Of a stretch of 64,000 nt of DNA, positions 46,940-59,168 are shown one piece after another. The position numbers and the translations under genes are program-made. The stretch comes from Steinernema hermaphroditum (taxonomy: Eukaryota > Nematoda > Chromadorea > Rhabditida > Steinernematidae): NCBI GenBank assembly GCA_030435675.1, contig CM059625.1:15314001-15378000 (forward strand), written 5' to 3'. Under the pieces are notes generated by a model. It made no database searches. It was not told where the DNA came from and saw nothing but the letters and a program-made list of their open reading frames with translations. Position 1 is the stretch's first letter, and every line of letters begins with the position of its first letter.

Positions 46940-49900
46940 ATGCCTGAAAAATGCGACAACAACTACGAAGCAAAGGTTAATAAAGCAATTGAGTATTGCA
47001 GTAACATCCTTCATCGCTATTTCTTTAAAATCGGGCTTGTACAGGAAAAGGCACGTGAGCATGTATAGTTATAGATGATTTTCATGCAATATTCAGGTCT
47101 ACAATGCTTGGAAGGCGCTTATCGACAAAGACTTTAACTTTGCACAGGAGGCGATCGCGGAGAAACATGTCGAGTTGATGACCGTTCTAGCTGACGCATA
47201 TGCGACTGATTTTTCTGGATCGCCATACATTAAGGTACGTTGCAAAAGACATTCTTGATCTCTCAGCCATAAATATCTAACGGACAAATACAGCAATACC
47301 TATTGTAGCTGGTATGGGAGTTTTGGATCGCCAAGCTTCACATGAAAGGACTGAAAACTCTTTCGGCCGAGCACAGAACGAAAATGGAAATAATCGGAAG
47401 AATTCTTGCCTCTCTTTTGATCGTGAATGCCGAGGTACCCTATAACCATCATCTGCTTCTGTATCAACGTGTTTTAGTATCAAAAAGCAGCGACCGTTCT
47501 TCACGACATCGTCGGATTCAACAGCAAAGACATAGCGTCACGTTTGGTGATGCTGAAGTTAGCTGCCCAGCTGGGAGAATGGGAGGTTCTGGAGAAACTA
47601 CTGCAAGATGAGAATAAATTACCTAGCGCCAGCGGGGAGCAAAAAGGTCTACTTCAGTTGTTTGAGCTGCTGCATAGAGTCCATACACAGAGCAATGTAA
47701 GTGTATTACCATTAAACTGACGATACTTAAGTTCTTTTAGACCATTTCTTCCGATGAGATTATTGCTTGCACAGAAAAGTACATTTCAACCAAGTTCACA
47801 ACGTACATCGAATGCGAAGCCTGTGTGGTTGCCGAGAAGATTAGAATAGCTGCTTCGAGGCTACCACATCCCGATCTGACAAAGGTGAGAATACGTTTTT
47901 GCTGGTCATATGGCGGACGTGAGTTGCTTCACCGAGCAAGGCAACTAAATAACATGGGTGTTTTCCGTGGTCGGGTATTAATCCACATGATTCTAGTCAA
48001 TAACGTTACTTTAGATAGGCGATCCCATCGCTAATCGGACAAGGGAGCTCCGCAGCAGCGCTGTTCTGGTCAAGTCACGAATTCCTAGCTTCTTTTTGGA
48101 AAAAGAGAAGAATCTGTTGTTGCGACGTTACTACAAGACCGAAGAATTGCAAAAGCTGATGACAACTGAGGGATCCACCTCGTTCCTCAAATCCTGCTCC
48201 AACCTCGCAATCTTCTTCGACACGTCTCAAAGCAACATAGTTGAATGCTTGGAATGTGGCTTGCTCAAGGAAGCTACAAGCTCGGCGCTCTCTTACTGGA
48301 GGGACGCTTTGCGACTGTGCGTTCCGATTCAGTAAGTAGAAACTAGCAAAAGGTAGTTTGTGGTGTCTTTAGCTTGCTACGAGCGACTGCGCTAAACGTC
48401 CGTGTTTGGCAGCACAATCCGGAGGTCCTAAGGCATGCAAAGAACTCGGTGGAAGTTCTATTCTCGAGGAATGTTGAGAAGGAATCTACGAAAAAGGAGT
48501 CGCCTAGAAAAGTTTTGTCTAGGACCCAAAAGTAGGTTAACAAATTTGTAGTAGGCATATTGTGCAAGTTCAGATTGAGCAAATCAACGAAAGATTCATC
48601 CAGCAGCTCCCTCGAGCCACATAAGAAGGACTGCAGTTGCCTACTCTGCTCTTCGTCGTCTTTCTCCACCACGTTTCTTCTGGAGATGAACATCACCAAG
48701 CTCATCTATGCCCTTTATAACAACAAAGACTGCGAGAAGTTCTACCCCGTTTGGAAGCAAGAAGTCATCCCCCGTTTCACCATCGAGAACACCGCGTTCC
48801 GATCACAATTCCCGGGACTCAATTCTAATCTGCTGAACGCCAATCAATCCGCTGCTTATGTCGACGCCATCGCACGTTGGGCAATGACCCTTCTGCCTCA
48901 ACACGTGGCGAAGCCCAAAGTTCAGAAGCTGATAACTGAGGCGCTAGAGGTTGTTGCGCTGAGCCGAACAATGATCAACGAAAGTGCTTTCAGCATGCAT
49001 GCAGGGACGTCGTTTCGATGCGGTCGAATTGGTTACTGTTGAAGCAGTTAACCCGCTTACATGAACCTGCGAAGGCGTTATTAGCCGATAAGGAGAACGT
49101 GGTGGCCTCCATAGAAAGGTCGCTCAATTCGTTGAGCATTGATCAGTCAGGTACGCCTGCGAGGGGGAGAGCAAAGAGGATAACGAGGGCGACGAAGAAT
49201 TATGTGGAGTTGTCGGAAGAAGTTTTGGCGACAAGAGACGAAGACTTCCAAGACTACAACCATCTAATGCTGAGGTAATTGTTGCACGCCATGAAATTGC
49301 AGACCCAAAGGTTCTAACTCATTCAACAAAATCAACAAAACAGCATGTAAAATACGGCTCGCTCTCGGTGTATTACATGATTATAGTCGTAAAATTAGCC
49401 AGACATTTTGACCCGCCATTCTTTTGAAGTGAAAACTTTCAAAAGCAGGGATTCTCATGGAAAACACATCGTTATTATAGAGTCCTTGTTTTTCAGAGAA
49501 TGGCGAACACGCACCTGCTGTTACCTGACTCAACACTGTGTCGATCCATTCGAGAAGGCATACTATCTCGCCGAAGCGAGTTTGTGCGGCGTTCGTCAAC
49601 TTATCAAAGCGCACTACGCACGCGAAGAGGAAACCTACTATCACAAGTCTGTCGACGAGTTTCGACATGATGTGGCTGATATACCTGAAGGTAGTTGATG
49701 TCAAATTTCCATGCAAACCTACTTTCTCTGCTTGTAGATCTCACAGTGGTTCAATTATTTGTTGACCATAACAAAATGCTTTGGTTTAGTAGGCTACATT
49801 CAAAGCTGCTACCGTTTACTGTCCCTATTGCTGACCTCAACGTATGTTGCAGAAAACAAGAACACTGCGTTGAATTTCAATTGTTTTAGGATAGTTCAGT

Positions 49901-51738
49901 GATGGAACGCATGCAGGATTTGCTGGAGAAAAACAAAGAAACGACGAACAACCGAGATTCTAAGACGTTTTGGAAGAGTAGAAAAGCCGTAGATCAAACG
50001 TTGAAGGTATGTGTGCACAAGTGTCATTAGAAGACTTGCTTGCTTTTTAAGGGAATAATCGAGAATGTTCAAAACGAGTGGTTTGGTTCTCTAGTGCATT
50101 TCCTTCTACCATACTCGGAGAAGCTACCGTCCACGTATGTTACGCAGCTAGCAAAGACCGGTTTATCGAAAGATAGCTGCAAGGTAAGCAAGCAAATAAA
50201 TAAGTGAATTCACTATCCATTGCACCAAGCCCACCTTTTAAGCCAGAGTAGTATCATTTGCTTAAATTATCAACCATTAGGGTTAACAAGGCGTCCCTAA
50301 AAAGGAAGCCATCGGTGATATTTGTGAGTATAATGCGGAATAATCCTTACCATAAAGCAATACATTTTATGTATCATTTGTACTCATCGTTCTGATCTTC
50401 AGAGTTTGATCTGCGCCGCTGGATGTGCCAACGCGAAGGAAGAGTGGCTTCCACTGGTAAAACTCGTTTGCGACGTGGAACGAATTTCGTTTGATTCCGT
50501 CTTGAGCATAGCGTCCACATGCTACGATAAACTGGATAGTGTTCAACGGGAAGCCATCGACATTGCAGTAAAAGATAAATTCACAATACTGAACATTGCA
50601 CCGGTATGTTCCTTATCCTTCTTTTTGCATTAATTTAATTACGCATCTCAGGAACTGTCGTGTATCCAATTCGAAAGCATGCCATTTCTGCGCGACTACC
50701 CACTTGTCTGTCGCATACCATCGTTCAAACTCTTCTGTAACCTTATCAACAATGTCGACCCGGTATGTACCGCTGTTTAAGCAGTAAAATGGACGAAGTG
50801 CTGTTAAGGTGCCTAAGCCAATCAATGGGAGGAAGTCATATTTTGTGCTCAACGCTGGAGGCGATCTCCCAGATACGGAGAAACGCCTTGCGCCTGTGGT
50901 GGAAAGCTACAAATTCGATGGAATCAAAGGAATCGTTCCCGAGAGTGCACAAATCAGCGCTGTGTTGAATAAGTACGATGTGTTCTTGTAAGTTGTTTTC
51001 TATGCTTCGTGGAGAGCGATATGCTGCGTTTATTACTCAAGAAGGTCATTCTTTTTCATGCACGCTGCATGTGCTCAACTCAACTGTGTTCTAGTCTAGT
51101 ACCTGTAACTGTCACAGTTCTCAAAAAAGCTAGGCCATGAAGGCACGATAAGGCATTATTCTCAGAACCATCATTATTGGAAGCTGCTATTTAAAAACTG
51201 ACATTCTATCACTTTAGCTACATTGGCCATGGAAGCGGAGGTCGCTACTTTGGTCGCAACATCATCCGTAGCAGCAAATGCCGTGCTGTCCCCATATTAA
51301 TGGGGTGCGACAGGTGAATTATTCCTTCCTGCAGAACCCATTGTTTACAGTCATTTTTTTCTAGCGCCGCCATCATCTTGGAGGGCCCTGGTTTCGACGG
51401 TAAAAGCGCCATTTACGACTATCTTATCGCCCGTTGTCCCTGTGTCGTCGGATGTTTGTGGATGGTTACCGATGGCGAGATCGACCGCTATTTTGTCGCT
51501 CTTCTTGATTACTGCTTTTCACACCTTCAAGCGAAGTCAATAGAAGATGTCGCCGATAAAATTACAACAAAGTACGCAAATTGCAATGGGAATATATCAG
51601 AATGTTCTCTTTTTTAGGCGAGGATACAGAACGCTTTTGCGAGGAATCGCGAATGCCCGAGAGAAGTGCCATCTGCAGTATCTTACAGGAGGCGCCGTTG
51701 TCGCGTACGGCCTTCCGGTGGTTTCGCAAATAGTCTAG
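46940..51738 (+). CDS. sep-1: Separase (cohesin protease)
   Basis: About 19 exons join in phase from ATG 46940 (two bases after a TTTTAG acceptor) to TAG 51736-51738, giving roughly 1,100 aa, near C. elegans SEP-1. The N-terminal part is helical (TPR-like), as in other separases. The C-terminal C50 protease domain is diagnostic: CIQFESMPFLRDYP and CRIPSF, YFVLNAGGDLPDTE, YIGHGSGGRYFG with the catalytic His, AVPILMGCDSA with the catalytic Cys, PCVVGCLWMVTDGEIDRY and a final GAVVAYGLPV. Separase cuts the cohesin kleisin at anaphase and, in worms, acts in cortical granule exocytosis. Exon list in brief: 46940, 47099, 47308, 47479, 47741, 48013, 48372, 48635, 49002, 49499, 49739, 49890, 50052, 50401, 50653, 50817, 51220, 51366 and 51618 are approximate exon starts. 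AATAAA near 51859. Confidence 0.93.
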
Positions 51739-51739
51739 T

Positions 51740-52550
51740 CCCTAGTCATCTCACTTATCATGATTCGACGGAACGATTCTTGACGCTTATGACATGTCAA
51801 CCGATTTCTATCTCAGCATCAAGACTTCGCCTTTATGTTTAGTGAGGAAAATATCGAATAATAAAGAAATTTACAAGAACTTAATGTTGCACATAACTGA
51901 GCTTGCACCGTTATGTTTACTCCGGGAAATTGACTACTTCAAAAACAGTCCCCTGTTGTCCTTATCAACGCATACATGAAATCGTCGAGATTGTAATTGC
52001 TGTTTTGCACGTACTAGGCGGCGCAGACTATTTGTTCGTATCGTGTAGGTACGTATAGCGGACGTAAGCAGCACGTAGGAGGATTCCACAAAGGTTGCAA
52101 ACATCATGTAAGTCCGTTCGTGAAAAGTTTTGTTCGCAGTGATAGTAAGTTGTGTAAGCGGAAATCATACGGATGACAACGAGGCTAATATGATGCAATG
52201 CGTGCCCTTTGTCGTCCTCGTTTAAGCTCGCGTGTCGTATGATCTCTATCGGTTGGCCACAGTCACGCTAATTACGAAACGGTATATCGAAAACTATAAT
52301 GTTTTAACTGTTTTCGTATAGAGTATCACTGAGCCATAGTCGTAGTCATTTCTTACTAGAAAACACGTAAATCATAAAAGAGTGGAGGCACACTGAACTT
52401 AAATGGCTGCTTACATAAATTCTTACTAGTGAATGTTGAAGTAAAGCACCTGTTTAGTGGGATAATTTTAATTAGATTCTTTTCGTGTAGTCAACTCGCC
52501 GGCTGCTCGGCGGGCACTCTAATACCCCAGCACATGCTCCGCTGAACGGA
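51740..52550. other. Intergenic between sep-1 and the second tRNA
   Basis: Contains the sep-1 poly(A) signal near 51859; no further gene seen. Confidence 0.5.
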
Positions 52551-52623
52551 GCCCCTTTAGCTCAGCCGGTAGAGCGTTAGACTTTTAATCTAACGGCCAA
52601 GGGTTCGAATCCCTTAGGGTGCG
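52551..52623 (+). tRNA. tRNA-Lys (UUU), copy with acceptor-stem mismatch
   Basis: Identical to the copy at 46486-46558 except for one base in the 3' acceptor strand (AGGGTGC instead of AGGGGGC), which puts a C-T mismatch at position 3:70. Flanking sequence is unrelated to the first copy. Anticodon TTT and internal promoter boxes are intact. Confidence 0.9.
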
Positions 52624-52926
52624 AAGTTTTTTTGGTGCATTTATATTGTTTTGTACTTCTCTTACGCACGCACTGTTTTGGAAAGTGGTTATTATCTGTG
52701 CTCACGATTGTTCGGGTCTCTCATCTAAAACGCCAACCGATGAACCCACGTGAAATAGTGACAACTGGTAAAATCTAGTGAATCGGTTCGAATTTCGTCG
52801 AATGTCACTCTTCTGAAATGATGTACTCTGTTCTTTGTATGGCAGCGCCTTCAGCAAAGATGCACCCGAAACATCTGATTTATTTGTGCGTAACTTGAGT
52901 GCACTGATAAGTGCAGGGCATCTGAT

Positions 52927-53824
52927 TCATGACGGACTTTGTACTCCGTTCTCGACACAGATGGAGTATCTTGGAAGCTGTTCATCTTTGCAGCATTGTT
53001 CGTAGGTGGGCAAATCAGCTAAGCTTCCGTTGCCTATGACGAATACGTTTCGAAAGCGCCTTCGTCTTCCTTCCTGAGGTTTCGAAGTCACTGCGGCAGC
53101 GTTCATCGCAGCCACAAGAAGCAGCACGTTGACGATTATGGCCGCGATACCCATTATGAAAGTTCGTGACTTGAGACTCTAAAAGGCACATATACTTCCA
53201 GGTGAGTCGAATTTGTGCTCACCTCAGCTGAGCTTTTGATAAAGCAGTCGTCGAGAACTGTGTACACACTGACGAAATAGCTAATTGTGCAGAAAGTTGC
53301 CATGAGAAAAGAACCTCCAAGCAAACTACAAAGGGCACAATAACAAATGCGTTATGAAACAAGCCGCTTACTATGATAGGATACAGTATATTCTTGAACG
53401 GGCTTCTTCTGTAGCGCTATTTCGGAGAAGAATGAAGAGGGCAATTGCACAGACGAACATTCCGAGGTTCACGGCGGATACGGCTCCTGTAACATTCAAC
53501 CAATTCAAAGGTTCTTCATCGTTTACCATCCGCTAATAGAATGAGAACTAATTCAAAAGTGTTCCGTAAATGCTACCTAATATTTTGAACAAAAAAACGA
53601 GCAGACTCACCTTGAATAACCAAGAAAACAACGCCAGCCCAACTGCAGATGCCAATCCGTGCCTTCATCGCATGAATGTAGTTGATCTCGTTAACCGTTG
53701 TAAAGAGACAAAACAGTCCGAAGTTCGCGATGCAAGCGCAAAACAGAACAATTCTTAGCATGTTGAAGAATTTTGGGTTCTTCGCCCTCGTAGGTAGATG
53801 GAACATATGGTGGTTGGCTTGCAT
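52927..53824 (-). CDS. Multi-span membrane protein, unrecognised
   Basis: Exons 53824-53611, 53513-53372, 53325-53223 and 53178-52927 join in phase to 236 aa; the second exon uses a GATGAAG acceptor, the weakest point of the model. The ATG follows a GTTGCAG acceptor. Hydrophobic segments: about 21-44 (LRIVLFCACIANFGLFCLF), 60-75 (IGICSWAGVVFLVIQ), 83-105 (AVNLGMFVCAIALFILL), 122-148 (GGSFLMATFCTISYF) and 160-183 (IIVNVLLLVAAMNAAAV). The arrangement recalls four-to-five-span families such as claudin/MARVEL-like proteins, but no signature is present. The C-terminus is cytosolic-looking, with RRRRF and CC. Role unknown. Confidence 0.75.
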
Positions 53825-53899
53825 GGTTCTGCAACGAAGTGACCAATTAAGTAGTGATGAAATTAGCCAAGAAACAGAGCACACAAACACACACAGACG

Positions 53900-56060
53900 C
53901 CTCCTTACATAGCGAAAACTCTAGTTTGATGCCGCCTGTAGGGCGGAGCGCGTTATCGGAAGGCAAACCACAGTTTAGTTGTCTTCTTCCAGGTTAACGA
54001 CCTGACGCGTACTATTACGAAATGACCGATGATCGTGCTTTACCAACGGCGATTCACGGTCTAGTCAGCTGAACTGATGCAATAAACGAAGATGAAAGGG
54101 GTGCGGACGTCGACAACAACGGTTTATGTACGGAGGGTCAGAGGGTAGAGTATAGAACGCTTATCATAATTTCGCCTTTGGTGGTAAATTGTGTACCTTG
54201 AACGTCTGCACGCAAAGTTGATACCGCCGGGAGGGTACCCTTTGGAGTTTCCTGGTCTACATACACCAAAGTACGCAAATAACTGCCAGATGCGAAAAGT
54301 GACGCAATGTGAATCCCTCAACGTTCCTTGGTCAAATGTGTTCTAATGCACTTTTATCACCATTTGTTGTATTTCAGGACGAATGTAGCTCTTACCGTTT
54401 GTTTGTTTCATGAGCATTTTCCGTGCCCAAGGCACTTCTGCAACTAAACAACAAAGAGGTCAAAGTGCGGCAATGGGCCTTGCGTCAGCGTCGCCCTCGC
54501 ACGGTTCTCACCTTTATAATCCTCTTAAAGACACATGGTGCTGGTCGAAAGGGCGTTGACCACTGGATCACATACTGCTGTCTAGACTACAGAAACGTGC
54601 AAATGCACTAATTGCGTTACATCATATCGATCACATAACCGGCTAATAAGAATCAGAACGCCGCCGACAAAAGTTGTTTTGTCAGCTCTTCAACGAGGAT
54701 TGCGAGGGTTGATAACAGTGCCACAGATCACAGACCGTCAGCACCTCTTTGTTACTGTCTTCAGCTGTTCACTGCGTGGCATTTAGATCTGGCACATATC
54801 AAGTCGCTAATTGTAATTTGTATATCAAACATTGGCCACACTCGTAGAAGCATAGAAGCAAGTAGAAGCAAGTACAGCTCCTTCCGATGACACGAAATAC
54901 CCATGCGGAAGGGGTTTTATGTAAAATACACTTCAATTTTCCTGTGAAAGAATCACTATAGCATAGCTAGCTTGTTCAAAACCAACGTATATGTATGTGG
55001 CTTGTGAGCTTTCGAAATTGATTACATGCAACTCGTCAATCTGTCTTGCATCCTCGAGTGAACCCTGGAATGAATTGAATAGAATTCAATGCCAAACGAA
55101 ATGTACCGCAGGATGCCGCACATAACATTAGAACCATGCCGTTTGACTAATGTCCAATCTGATCGAATATTCCGACGGACTACAACAACTGAACATGTGG
55201 CGGTACTTCCGCATACGTTCCAGATTCAGCAACAGCTGCCTTTGTTTGTTTCAACCAATGTGTTAGAATTGAGCCTGTCCATGGTGCATCAATATTGCCT
55301 CAACCTTGCTAAAGGATACGTTCATTCATAGGATTTCGCTTCGGCGTAGCGTAAATTAATAAGCAACCTTTAATGCATAGCTCAAACTCTTAAACAATGC
55401 TCAGACAAAATACTTCTCATTATCTAGAACAGGAACGTTTGGACCCGATTGATGGTACAGTTGTTTAAAAAATGATAGATTAAACACATTGCTTCCAAGA
55501 ACATACTTCTCTCTGCTGTCGCCGACATGTCTGTACTTGTCTCATGACAGCTACCTTTTCGCTGCCACCAAGCAGATTAATTTCTGCTCAGTTCACCCTC
55601 TCCCTGTCCACTACGTTCACGCTATCTTCTTAAGCCGACGTGGAGAAACGCAGAAGTTTACCAATGACCGCTAGTCACTTTTGTAATGCACTGCGCTTCA
55701 GCACAAATTGCATGCAATCGGGCAAATAAACAAAAAGAGTGTCTGTTGAACTGTCACCCTTTAAAGCGATTAATGGCTACACTACAACGGCCGCCCTACC
55801 GCAAGAGAAATGTGACATAAATCACACATCGAATGCTTCGCAATTTACGTAGACGCTTAAGAGTTCTTGGCGCAGCTGATAAGGATGATGTAAATAAAAG
55901 ACCTTTGACACTTGTCGCCTCGAACATTGTTGACTGTTGCGTACGTGGATTCGAATAACCGAAGGCCGAAGTGTGCAGGAATCTGAGATAAACGGATTAT
56001 GACAAGTGAAAGCAAAGCTGTACGCTGCAAAATGCCCCCTCCCGCCCGTTAGAAACAAAG
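53900..56060. other. No gene recognised
   Basis: AT-rich with short frames only. A small tandem repeat (AGTAGAAGCA unit) is at 54844-54872. Confidence 0.45.
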
Positions 56061-56064
56061 CTTT

Positions 56065-56419
56065 CTACAGGCATGATTTGTTGCGTACTTTGAACGCTAC
56101 GAGCTCGACAACATAAACCGTCTTTAATGGTGTTGCGACCAGCAGCTGTACCTGATAAAAAGTGCATATTTGGTGCAGGAATCGAAGCCGTACTTACATA
56201 TAATGACGAAAGTCTCGCAGCGGCGTTTCTTACTACTGTTCCGCTATCATCGTAGCGTGGATTAGCAGCAAATCCCTTCAAAGCGGTGCTTACCAGTCCA
56301 ATATGCAAGATGGATAGCGAGAGATGTGACAAAAGTAGCTGAAGAGTGGGGGAGGGATCTGTTGCAGATCGGATGTTGAGGCTGAATCCGCTGGAAATGA
56401 TCTCAGGAGATTCGTACAT
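56065..56419 (-). CDS. Small unrecognised protein, possible downstream operon gene
   Basis: Exons 56419-56198 (an acceptor TCTTCACAG lies at 56465, 45 bp before the ATG) and 56151-56065 join in phase 0 to 102 aa. The product starts MYESPEIISSGFS, then a hydrophobic helix (LLLSHLSLSILHIGLV), RYDDSGTVVRNAAARL, and a second hydrophobic stretch (VQLLVATPLKTVYVVELV) ending KSCL. The distance from the stop of the ALYREF-like gene upstream (56652) to the acceptor is 187 bp, the usual spacing in nematode operons, where the downstream gene receives a spliced leader. I do not recognise the family; it could be a membrane-associated protein. Confidence 0.5.
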
Positions 56420-56651
56420 GTGCGACACCTCAGAAGAGGGCTGGGCGTGCCAAGTTCCAGCAATCTGTGAAGATGCTGATGCTAAAACTAAACAGTTTCA
56501 TTGTTTGAAAGGCGAGAGCCAGTCTCGCAGGAATTCATGTCTAGTATTTGGTCGGTTACCATCCCATCATAAAAGTAACTCATGGAAAATACTAAAGATA
56601 CTACTTATTTATTACAGAATACAGAATATGAGATGCACATACACACAATAT

Positions 56652-57485
56652 CTAAACGGTACCGGTCGTGTCCTTCTTCCTCATGCTCATGTATTCTTCA
56701 ATTTCGCGATCCAACTCTTCTTTTGTTTTCTTGTTGTTGCGCTTGATAAACCCGTTGATGCGTTTCTGGGCGAAATGCTGGCCATAACTTTTTGTTATGA
56801 TTCCGGATGGACGCTTAGCAGTTTGCTCGATCTGCTTCTTGTAGAGATGTCCCTGATTCGAAGGCACATGCTTCTCCTCAATCCAAAGTTTCATCTCTTT
56901 GCCTGTAATGGGGCCAGTAGTAGCAGATGAATCAGACATAAAAGCGAATTACCGCCAAAGATAAGTCCTTTGCAACGACGAACCATCGCTTGAGCGTGGC
57001 GCAGCTTGAGGGTCACTTCGGCGGTGCAGAGAGATTCGCCATATCTGTCGAAATGAACGCGAATATTCGAAGGTTTGTAATGGGCGAACAACTCCTAAAA
57101 CAGATATGAATGCGAGAGAGCATGAAGAACGAGGAAGCGTACATTAAGTTCTCGCTGGGTCATCTGTTTGCCAAGATTGCTAACGTGGACCTTGACCAAG
57201 TGATCATCCTTGTGAGTGTTGTTAAAACGTCGGTTGTAGTGGCTCGATTTCTAGATCAATTGTGTTGCAAAAGATCCAAAGTCATAGGCTTACATTATGG
57301 ATGTTGTCTCGATTTCCACGATCATAATGTCTTGGTCCGCACTCAGGCTCGATTCGAGGCCAGACGTCACGAAGCCTGCCACGGCAATGCTGCCACTGTT
57401 CACGGCGATACCAGCGTCTGCCAGCGCTCATTCGATGACCGTTCTTCTTCCGATCCGCGATTCGTTGATCCGACGACTTATCCAT
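56652..57485 (-). CDS. aly: ALYREF/REF-like mRNA export adaptor
   Basis: Exons 57485-57294, 57208-57143, 57094-56953 and 56902-56652 join in phase to 216 aa. An Arg-rich N-terminus (MDKSSDQRIADRKKN, SAGRRWYRREQW) precedes one RRM: RNP2-like VKVHVSNLG, then TQRELNELFAHY, IRVHFDRYGESLCTAEV as RNP1 region, and KGLIFGGKEMKLWIEE. The C-terminus has the FoP-duplication helix (KRNNKKTKEELDREIEEYM) that contacts the UAP56 helicase. ALYREF proteins join the TREX complex and hand spliced mRNA to the export receptor; C. elegans has aly-1 to aly-3. The last intron splits the RRM between GG and KEM. Confidence 0.85.
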
Positions 57486-59168
57486 TGCTACCGTGTTCTG
57501 AAACGATAGGGTCGAAACGAATTTACAAACTGGCCAAAGGAAAATCGGTCATGCTGGCCGAAGATTAAATTTGCGAGTGACGATCCGTACGTAAAATCAA
57601 AGTTTTTTAGACATTGAAACTCTATCAGCGCTAACAAAGAGAGCCCTGCCGTGAGCTGTCGCCGCTCACGTTATGTATATTACCAATAAAAGATGCAGAT
57701 CACTCGATTTCCGTGGTCCAGTCACACAGACAGAGGGGGCATGACTCAGATCGGATGTCGCTTTGATCATCACGTCGGAATATTGGATCGCAAACTCATC
57801 CATAACGACTAACTAACTTATTATACAGTTCTATCAATTAATTACAATACAAAAAAGAGGTAAAACCTGATGTGACCAAACGAAAGTCCAACGTAAACGA
57901 CCACTCAAATTGTTAACGACAGTCACAGCACGCGCATCGCATCTCCGCCGCCGAGCCTCCGCCGTCTGGCCTTTGCCCTTTGCCGCAGACGATGCAGTTT
58001 CCCGTCCATGGTGAAAGATTCGCCTCGCAGCCCGATCACTTCGTATTTAAATCAGCCTCTCCGACCGCAACGCGGCCAACCTGACTCCGTGCCTCCTTTG
58101 GTCCCCAGCCGATGTTCATGCACTGTATGTCACTGTTTATTTGAAATCAGGAAGCGCGAAACAAATAGAAACCTATTCATTTCGAAGTGGTGGAACGCAT
58201 CCAGCAATGATCATTCTTTGACCTCGTCGGGTAGTCGTTCTCACAGGAAACACGTTGGAACTCCTGAAACGACAACGACAATCTACAACTACAGGAAGTG
58301 TCTGGTGAAGTAATGATCGCGTAGAACAACCATTTCATGGGGAATAATTTTCCTGCCTTGAATTTCTTGATTGAGATTGGCAGGGTGTACTCGTCCAGCA
58401 TTTTGTTTGTTGATTATCTTCATTTTAAGTGAGTCTTTCATTTGTGTCGGTGGCGATTGGTCGCTAACCAACCGGTCGCTACAATATTTCTAATAATATT
58501 CGCATATTTAAACGGCATAAGATGAATTATCTGCGTCATTATTCGTAAATTTTCCGGTCACTAAGCCACGCGATTCAATTCAAGCTATTGCGTTTCGCAA
58601 ATTCAATTCGCTGGCTCGCCAGAGATAAGCCAATTAGCACGGTCCTATGTAGTTAAGATTGGTGTTTGAGTTGTGAGATGCATGCAATCAAAACTCTGTC
58701 AAACACGCGTTCAATACACTTGACCGTACAAAAGAAAAATGGCACGCAAACATGACTGTCGATAGGGTATTTCTCTATCGTGAGAGTCGAACTGGCGGTA
58801 TCCTTACGTTTCGCACGACATGGGTCTCCAAGACAACGATTCATCGCTCTCCAGTAGCAGCGACATCCTGGGAGAATTTGCAGTATGTTCCTGTTAAGCA
58901 GATGAGCATGTTGTCATTAGCTGCAGCGTAACCACTAGAGGCAACATCAGGTGACCACCAATTAAAAACCGCTCAGCCGACGCATGGCCTTTCATCGCCA
59001 GATTTGTCCGACGGGTAGTCGGTGTGCGAGTCAATGCAATATCAAGCTTAATTTGTAGCGTGTGTTCTGAATGTTTTCATTGGATGTTTCAACGAATGTT
59101 TTCAGATTGTTTCCATCACAAGCGTACAGCATTATTACAGATAGAACCGCGTTGACTGTTCCTATGCA
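57486..59168. other. Intergenic with promoter-like GC-rich segment
   Basis: A GC-rich stretch at about 57930-58110 contains TATTTAAAT and looks like a promoter. A possible exon at 58820-58882 (MGLQDNDSSLSSSSDIL, donor GTATGT) may be a 5' exon of the next gene; see findings. Confidence 0.4.
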
